From the NCBI GenBank assembly GCA_964019055.1, contig OZ025211.1:4913835-4977834 (forward strand): 64,000 nucleotides of DNA. Reading direction: 5' to 3'. Positions 56,401-64,000 of the stretch are shown here, piece by piece. This DNA is from Anthopleura xanthogrammica (Eukaryota; Cnidaria; Anthozoa; Actiniaria; Actiniidae). Both the position numbers and the translations under genes were made by a program. The stretch's first letter is position 1, and every line of letters starts with the position of its first letter. The notes below the pieces were generated by a model, which saw only the letters and a program-made list of their open reading frames with translations, had not been told where the DNA came from and ran no database searches.

Positions 56401-59400
56401 GCATCCCCTTGCCTATCCTACCTCCCATCCTCTATAACTGCCGTATTCTCCCAGTTTTACTATCCAGACGCAAATGCATGAGGCATCCCCTTGCCTATCC
56501 TACCTCCCATCGTCTATAACTGCCGTATTCTCCTTGTTTTACTATCCAGACGCAAATGCATCAGGCATCCCCTTGCCTATCCTACCTCCCATCCTCTATA
56601 ACTGCCGTATTCTCCCAGTTTTACTATCCAGACGCAAATGCATGAGGCTTCCCCTTGCCTATCCTACCTCCCATCCTCTATAACTGCCGTATTCTCCCAG
56701 TTTTACTATCCAGACGCAAATGCATGAGGCATCCCCTTGCCTATCCTACCTCCCATCCTCTATAACTGCCGTATTCTCCCAGTTTTACTATCCAGACGCA
56801 AATGCATGAGGCTTCCCCTTGCCTATCCTACCTCCCATCCTCTATAACTGCCGTATTCTCCCAGTTTTACTATCCAGACGCAAATGCATGAGGCTTCCCC
56901 TTGCCTATCCTACCTCCCATCCTCTATAACTGCCGTATTCTCCTTGTTTTACTATCCAGACGCAAATACATGAGGCATCCCCTTGCCTATCCTACCTCCC
57001 ATCCTACCTCCCATCCTCTATAACTGCCGTATTCTCCCAGTTTTACTATCCAGACGCAAATGCATGAGGCATCCCCTTGCCTATCCTACCTCCCATCCTC
57101 TATAACTGCCGTATTCTCCCAGTTTTACTATCCAGACGCAAATGCATGAGGCATCCCCTTGCCTATCCTACCTCCCATCCTCTATAACTGCCGTATTCTC
57201 CCAGTTTTACTATCCAGACGCAAATACATGAGGCATCCCCTTGCCTATCCTACCTCCCATCCTACCTCCCATCCTCTATAACTGCCGTATTCTCCCAGTT
57301 TTACTATCCAGACGCAAATGCATGAGGCATCCCCTTGCCTATCCTACCTCCCATCCTCTATAACTGCCGTATTCTCCCAGTTTTACTATCCAGACGCAAA
57401 TGCATCAGGCATCCCCTTGCCTATCCTACCTCCCATCCTCTATAACTGCCGTATTCTCCCAGTTTTACTATCCAGACGCAAATGCATCAGGCATCCCCTT
57501 GCCTATCCTACCTCCCATCCTACCTCCCATCCTCTATAACTGCCGTATTCTCCCAGTTTTACTATCCAGACGCAAATGCATCAGGCATCCCCTTGCCTAT
57601 CCTACCTCCCATCCTACCTCCCATCCTCTATAACTGCCGTATTCTCCCAGTTTTACTATCCAGACGCAAATGCATGAGGCATCCCCTTGCCTATCCTACC
57701 TCCCATCCTCTATAACTGCCGTATTCTCCAAGTTTTACTATCCAGACGCAAATGCATCAGGCATCCCCTTGCCTATCCTACCTCCCATCCTCTATAAGTG
57801 CCGTATTCTCCCAGTTTTACTATCCAGACGCAAATGCATGAGGCTTCCCCTTGCCTATCCTACCTCCCATCCTCTATAATATCAACCACCCTCCCTTTCA
57901 CCATCCCGACTCAAATGCATGAGGCATCCCCTTGCCTATCCTACCTCCCATCCTACCTCCCATCCTCTATAACTGCCGTATTCTCCCAGTTTTACTATCC
58001 AGACGCAAATGCATGAGGCTTCCCCTTGCCTATCCTACCTCCCATCCTACCTCCCATCCTCTATAACTGCCGTATTCTCCTTGTTTTACTATCCAGACGC
58101 AAATGCATCAGGCATCCCCTTGCCTATCCTACCTCCCATCCTACCTCCCATCCTCTATAACTGCCGTATTCTCCTTGTTTTACTATCCAGACGCAAATGC
58201 ATCAGGCATCCCCTTGCCTATCCTACCTCCCATCCTCTATAACTGCCGTATTCTCCTTGTTTTACTATCCAGACGCAAATGCATGAGGCATCCCCTTGCC
58301 TATCCTACCTCCCATCCTACCTCCCATCCTCTATAACTGCCGTATTCTCCTTGTTTTACTATCCAGACGCAAATGCATCAGGCATCCCCTTGCCTATCCT
58401 ACCTCCCATCCTCTATAACTGCCGTATTCTCCTTGTTTTACTATCCAGACGCAAATGCATGAGGCATCCCCTTGCCTATCCTACCTCCCATCCTACCTCC
58501 CATCCTCTATAACTGCCGTATTCTCCCAGTTTTACTATCCAGACGCAAATGCATCAGGCATCCCCTTGCCTATCCTACCTCCCATCCTACCTCCCATCCT
58601 CTATAACTGCCGTATTCTCCCAGTTTTACTATCCAGACGCAAATGCATCAGGCATCCCCTTGCCTATCCTACCTCCCATCCTACCTCCCATCCTCTATAA
58701 CTGCCGTATTCTCCCAGTTTTACTATCCAGACGCAAATGCATGAGGCATCCCCTTGCCTATCCTACCTCCCATCCTCTATAACTGCCGTATTCTCCAAGT
58801 TTTACTATCCAGACGCAAATGCATCAGGCATCCCCTTGCCTATCCTACCTCCCATCCTCTATAAGTGCCGTATTCTCCCAGTTTTACTATCCAGACGCAA
58901 ATGCATGAGGCTTCCCCTTGCCTATCCTACCTCCCATCCTCTATAATATCAACCACCCTCCCTTTCACCATCCCGACTCAAATGCATGAGGCATCCCCTT
59001 GCCTATCCTACCTCCCATCCTACCTCCCATCCTCTATAACTGCCGTATTCTCCCAGTTTTACTATCCAGACGCAAATGCATGAGGCTTCCCCTTGCCTAT
59101 CCTACCTCCCATCCTACCTCCCATCCTCTATAACTGCCGTATTCTCCTTGTTTTACTATCCAGACGCAAATGCATCAGGCATCCCCTTGCCTATCCTACC
59201 TCCCATCCTACCTCCCATCCTCTATAACTGCCGTATTCTCCTTGTTTTACTATCCAGACGCAAATGCATCAGGCATCCCCTTGCCTATCCTACCTCCCAT
59301 CCTCTATAACTGCCGTATTCTCCTTGTTTTACTATCCAGACGCAAATGCATGAGGCATCCCCTTGCCTATCCTACCTCCCATCCTACCTCCCATCCTCTA

Positions 59401-62400
59401 TAACTGCCGTATTCTCCTTGTTTTACTATCCAGACGCAAATGCATCAGGCATCCCCTTGCCTATCCTACCTCCCATCCTCTATAACTGCCGTATTCTCCT
59501 TGTTTTACTATCCAGACGCAAATGCATGAGGCATCCCCTTGCCTATCCTACCTCCCATCCTACCTCCCATCCTCTATAACTGCCGTATTCTCCTTGTTTT
59601 ACTATCCAGACGCAAATGCATGAGGCATCCCCTTGCCTATCCTACCTCCCATCCTACCTCCCATCCTCTATAACTGCCGTATTCTCCTTGTTTTACTATC
59701 CAGACGCAAATGCATCAGGCATCCCCTTGCCTATCCTACCTCCCATCCTCTATAACTGCCGTATTCTCCTTGTTTTACTATCCAGACTCAAATGCATCAG
59801 GCATCCCCTTGCCTATCCTACCTCCCATCCTCTATAACTGCCGTATTCTCCTTGTTTTACTATCCAGACTCAAATGCATCAGGCATCCCCTTGCCTATCC
59901 TACCTCCCATCCTCTATAACTGCCGTATTCTCCTTGTTTTACTATCCAGACTCAAATGCATCAGGCATCCCCTTGCCTATCCTACCTCCCATCCTCTATA
60001 ACTGCCGTATTCTCCTTGTTTTACTATCCAGACTCAAATGCATCAGGCATCCCCTTGCCAATCCTACCTCCCATCCTCTATAACTGCCGTATTCTCCTTG
60101 TTTTACTATCCAGACGCAAATGCATGAGGCTTCCCCTTGCCTATCCTACCTCCCATCCTCTATAACTGCCGTATTCTCCTTGTTTTACTATCCAGACGCA
60201 AATGCATGAGGCATCCCCTTGCCTATCCTACCTCCCATCCTACCTCCCATCCTACTTCCCATCCTACCTCCCATCCTACCTCCCATCCTACCTCCCATCC
60301 TCTATAACTGCCGTATTCTCCTAGTTTTACTATCCAGACGCAAATGCATCAGGCATCCCCTTGCCTATCTTACCTCCCATCCTCTATAACTGCCGTATTC
60401 TCCTTGTTTTACTATCCAGACGCAAATGCATGAGGCATCCCCTTGCCTATCCTACCTCCCATCCTACCTCCCATCCTACCTCCCATCCTACCTCCCATCC
60501 TACCTCCCATCCTACCTCCCATCCTACCTCCCATCCTCTATAACTGCCGTATTCTCCTAGTTTTACTATCCAGACGCAAATGCATCAGGCATCCCCTTGC
60601 CTATCCTACCTCCCATCCTCTATAACTGCCGTATTCTCCCAGTTTTACTATCCCAACTCAAATGCATCAGGCATCCCCTTGCCTATCCTACCTCCCATCC
60701 TCTATAACTGCCGTATTCTCCCAGTTTTACTATCCAGACGCAAATGCATCAGGCATCCCCTTGCCTATCCTACCTCCCATCCTCTATAACTGCCGTATTC
60801 TCCCAGTTTTACTATCCCAACTCAAATGCATCAGGCATCCCCTTGCCTATCCTACCTCCCATCCTCTATAACTGCCGTATTCTCCCAGTTTTACTATCCA
60901 GACGCAAATGCATGAGGCTTCCCCTTGCCTATCCTACCTCCCATCCTACCTCCCATCCTCTATAACTGCCGTATTCTCCCAGTTTTACTATCCAGACGCA
61001 AATGCATGAGGCATCCCCTTGCCTATCCTACCTCCCATCCTCTATAACTGCCGTATTCTCCCAGTTTTACTATCCAGACGCAAATGCATGAGGCATCCCC
61101 TTGCCTATCCTACCTCCCATCCTACCTCCCATCCTACCTCCCATCCTACCTCCCATCCTACCTCCCATCCTACCTCCCATCCTCTATAACTGCTGTATTC
61201 TCCTAGTTTTACTATCCAGACGCAAATGCATCAGGCATCCCCTTGCCTATCCTACCTCCCATCCTCTATAACTGCCGTATTCTCCTTGTTTTACTATCCA
61301 GACTCAAATGCATCAGGCATCCCCTTGCCTATCCTACCTCCCATCCTCTATAACTGCCGTATTCTCCCAGTTTTACTATCCCAACTCAAATGCATGAGGC
61401 ATCCCCTTGCCTATCCTACCTCCCATCCTCTATAACTGCCGTATTCTCCTTGTTTTACTATCCCAACTCAAATGCATCAGGCATCCCCTTGCCTATCCTA
61501 CCTCCCATCCTCTATAACTGCCGTATTCTCCCAGTTTTACTATCCAGACGCAAATGCATGAGGCTTCCCCTTGCCTATCCTACCTCCCATCCTCTATAAC
61601 TGCCGTATTCTCCCAGTTTTACTATCCAGACGCAAATGCATGAGGCTTCCCCTTGCCTATCCTACCTCCCATCCTACCTCCCATCCTCTATAACTGCCGT
61701 ATTCTCCCAGTTTTACTATCCAGACGCAAATGCATCAGGCATCCCCTTGCCTATCCTACCTCCCATCCTCTATAACTGCCGTATTCTCCCAGTTTTACTA
61801 TCCAGACGCAAATGCATGAGGCATCCCCTTGCCTATCCTACCTCCCATCCTCTATAACTGCCGTATTCTCCTTGTTTTACTATCCAGACGCAAATGCATC
61901 AGGCATCCCCTTGCCTATCCTACCTCCCATCCTCTATAACTGCCGTATTCTCCCAGTTTTACTATCCAGACGCAAATGCATGAGGCTTCCCCTTGCCTAT
62001 CCTACCTCCCATCCTCTATAACTGCCGTATTCTCCCAGTTTTACTATCCAGACGCAAATGCATGAGGCATCCCCTTGCCTATCCTACCTCCCATCCTCTA
62101 TAACTGCCGTATTCTCCCAGTTTTACTATCCAGACGCAAATGCATGAGGCTTCCCCTTGCCTATCCTACCTCCCATCCTCTATAACTGCCGTATTCTCCC
62201 AGTTTTACTATCCAGACGCAAATGCATGAGGCTTCCCCTTGCCTATCCTACCTCCCATCCTCTATAACTGCCGTATTCTCCTTGTTTTACTATCCAGACG
62301 CAAATGCATCAGGCATCCCCTTGCCTATCCTACCTCCCATCCTCTATAACTGCCGTATTCTCCTTGTTTTACTATCCAGACGCAAATGCATGAGGCATCC

Positions 62401-64000
62401 CCTTGCCTATCCTACCTCCCATCCTACCTCCCATCCTCTATAACTGCCGTATTCTCCTTGTTTTACTATCCAGACTCAAATGCATCAGGCATCCCCTTGC
62501 CTATCCTACCTCCCATCCTCTATAACTGCCGTATTCTCCTTGTTTTACTATCCAGACGCAAATGCATGAGGCATCCCCTTGCCTATCCTACCTCCCATCC
62601 TACCTCCCATCCTCTATAACTGCCGTATTCTCCTTGTTTTACTATCCAGACGCAAATGCATGAGGCATCCCCTTGCCTATCCTACCTCCCATCCTACCTC
62701 CCATCCTCTATAACTGCCGTATTCTCCTTGTTTTACTATCCAGACGCAAATGCATCAGGCATCCCCTTGCCTATCCTACCTCCCATCCTCTATAACTGCC
62801 GTATTCTCCTTGTTTTACTATCCAGACTCAAATGCATCAGGCATCCCCTTGCCTATCCTACCTCCCATCCTCTATAACTGCCGTATTCTCCTTGTTTTAC
62901 TATCCAGACTCAAATGCATCAGGCATCCCCTTGCCTATCCTACCTCCCATCCTCTATAACTGCCGTATTCTCCTTGTTTTACTATCCAGACTCAAATGCA
63001 TCAGGCATCCCCTTGCCTATCCTACCTCCCATCCTCTATAACTGCCGTATTCTCCTTGTTTTACTATCCAGACTCAAATGCATCAGGCATCCCCTTGCCA
63101 ATCCTACCTCCCATCCTCTATAACTGCCGTATTCTCCTTGTTTTACTATCCAGACGCAAATGCATGAGGCTTCCCCTTGCCTATCCTACCTCCCATCCTC
63201 TATAACTGCCGTATTCTCCTAGTTTTACTATCCAGACGCAAATGCATCAGGCATCCCCTTGCCTATCCTACCTCCCATCCTCTATAACTGCCGTATTCTC
63301 CCAGTTTTACTATCCCAACTCAAATGCATCAGGCATCCCCTTGCCTATCCTACCTCCCATCCTCTATAACTGCCGTATTCTCCCAGTTTTACTATCCAGA
63401 CGCAAATGCATCAGGCATCCCCTTGCCTATCCTACCTCCCATCCTCTATAACTGCCGTATTCTCCCAGTTTTACTATCCCAACTCAAATGCATCAGGCAT
63501 CCCCTTGCCTATCCTACCTCCCATCCTCTATAACTGCCGTATTCTCCCAGTTTTACTATCCAGACGCAAATGCATGAGGCTTCCCCTTGCCTATCCTACC
63601 TCCCATCCTACCTCCCATCCTCTATAACTGCCGTATTCTCCCAGTTTTACTATCCAGACGCAAATGCATGAGGCATCCCCTTGCCTATCCTACCTCCCAT
63701 CCTCTATAACTGCCGTATTCTCCCAGTTTTACTATCCAGACGCAAATGCATGAGGCATCCCCTTGCCTATCCTACCTCCCATCCTACCTCCCATCCTACC
63801 TCCCATCCTACCTCCCATCCTACCTCCCATCCTACCTCCCATCCTCTATAACTGCTGTATTCTCCTAGTTTTACTATCCAGACGCAAATGCATCAGGCAT
63901 CCCCTTGCCTATCCTACCTCCCATCCTCTATAACTGCCGTATTCTCCTTGTTTTACTATCCAGACTCAAATGCATCAGGCATCCCCTTGCCTATCCTACC
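47441..64000 (+). repeat. 82-bp satellite array with higher-order structure
   Basis: More than 16.5 kb of tandem units, running off the window end. Consensus: AAATGCATCAGGCATCCCC, TTGCCTATCCTACCTCCC, ATCCTCTATAACTGCCGTA, TTCTCCCAGTTTTACTATC, CAGACGC. Recurring variants are CATC/CATG-AGG, GCAT/GCTT, CCCAG/CCTTG/CCTAG, and AGACGC/CAACTC/AGACTC. A 12-bp subunit CTACCTCCCATC is expanded to 2-8 copies in many units. Blocks repeat at fixed offsets: about 7,225 bp (48.8-51.2 kb with 56.0-58.4 kb), 8,340 bp (52.0-53.6 with 60.4-62.0 kb), 1,572 and 1,430 bp (around 53-56 kb), and 1,067 bp (57.5-58.4 with 58.5-59.5 kb). Each unit has an ATGCAT site. The 60-80-codon frames starting at each ATGCAT are artefacts of an 82-bp period that rotates frame. 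Confidence 0.97.

Noticed and set aside
47185..63627. Dozens of 60-80-codon frames starting at ATGCAT in the satellite
   Set aside because: The 82-bp period rotates the frame, so each frame spans about 2.5 units and stops; the same peptide recurs only because the DNA repeats.
47441..64000. CRISPR-like array
   Set aside because: Units are continuous and nearly identical with no unique spacers, and the context is eukaryotic.

Overview
The window looks like a piece of an animal nuclear genome, most likely from an anthozoan cnidarian (coral or sea anemone). This is inference from AT-rich, intron-dense genes with GT-AG introns, conserved animal genes (AHCYL, NRF1, a LYPLAL1 relative, a Mab-21/cGAS-like gene), very many short inverted-repeat elements, and tRNA-derived SINEs of a kind I associate with cnidarians. 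No prokaryotic operons, phage genes or CRISPR arrays are present.

Layout. 1-2.2 kb has no recognisable gene but holds a two-copy CCAAT-rich direct repeat. At 2.8-8.9 kb a head-to-head pair shares a 330-bp promoter: a minus-strand LYPLAL1-like protein (2 exons) whose catalytic Ser and His are replaced, and a plus-strand mitoribosomal-protein-like gene (7 exons) resembling the fungal MRP-L20/mL58 family. The introns of this pair carry an insertion-dated Harbinger-type MITE, several other MITEs and a nearly pure CATC microsatellite over 400 bp long. 10.6-13.5 kb is a 54-bp minisatellite with about 48 forward copies facing about 4 inverted copies across a 50-bp spacer.

18.2-35.9 kb holds AHCYL (IRBIT family). 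The main form has 19 exons and 516 codons. A second pair of phase-compatible first exons at 18.2-19.0 kb suggests an alternative promoter and N-terminus. One intron appears to be GC-AG, and the introns are full of foldback elements and SINEs. 36-41.4 kb is intergenic/3'UTR sequence with MITEs.

41.5-43.3 kb is NRF1 on the minus strand, with almost all its coding sequence in one exon. 43.5-44.1 kb is a three-copy 200-bp tandem repeat. 44.6-46.7 kb is an intronless 710-aa Mab-21-domain protein with an intact nucleotidyltransferase motif set, a candidate cGAS-like receptor (cGLR). From about 47.06 kb to the window end (over 16.9 kb) lies an 82-bp satellite with an internal expandable 12-bp unit and nested higher-order duplications.

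Functional links: NRF1 classically controls nuclear genes for mitochondrial function, and a mitoribosomal-protein-like gene lies in the same window; both that gene and AHCYL have a YY1-type CAANATGGCGGC motif over the start codon. The cGLR candidate would act in nucleic-acid sensing. The most unusual points are the LYPLAL1-like pseudoenzyme, the animal MRP-L20-like protein, the alternative AHCYL N-terminus, the catalytically competent-looking cGLR, and the higher-order satellite.
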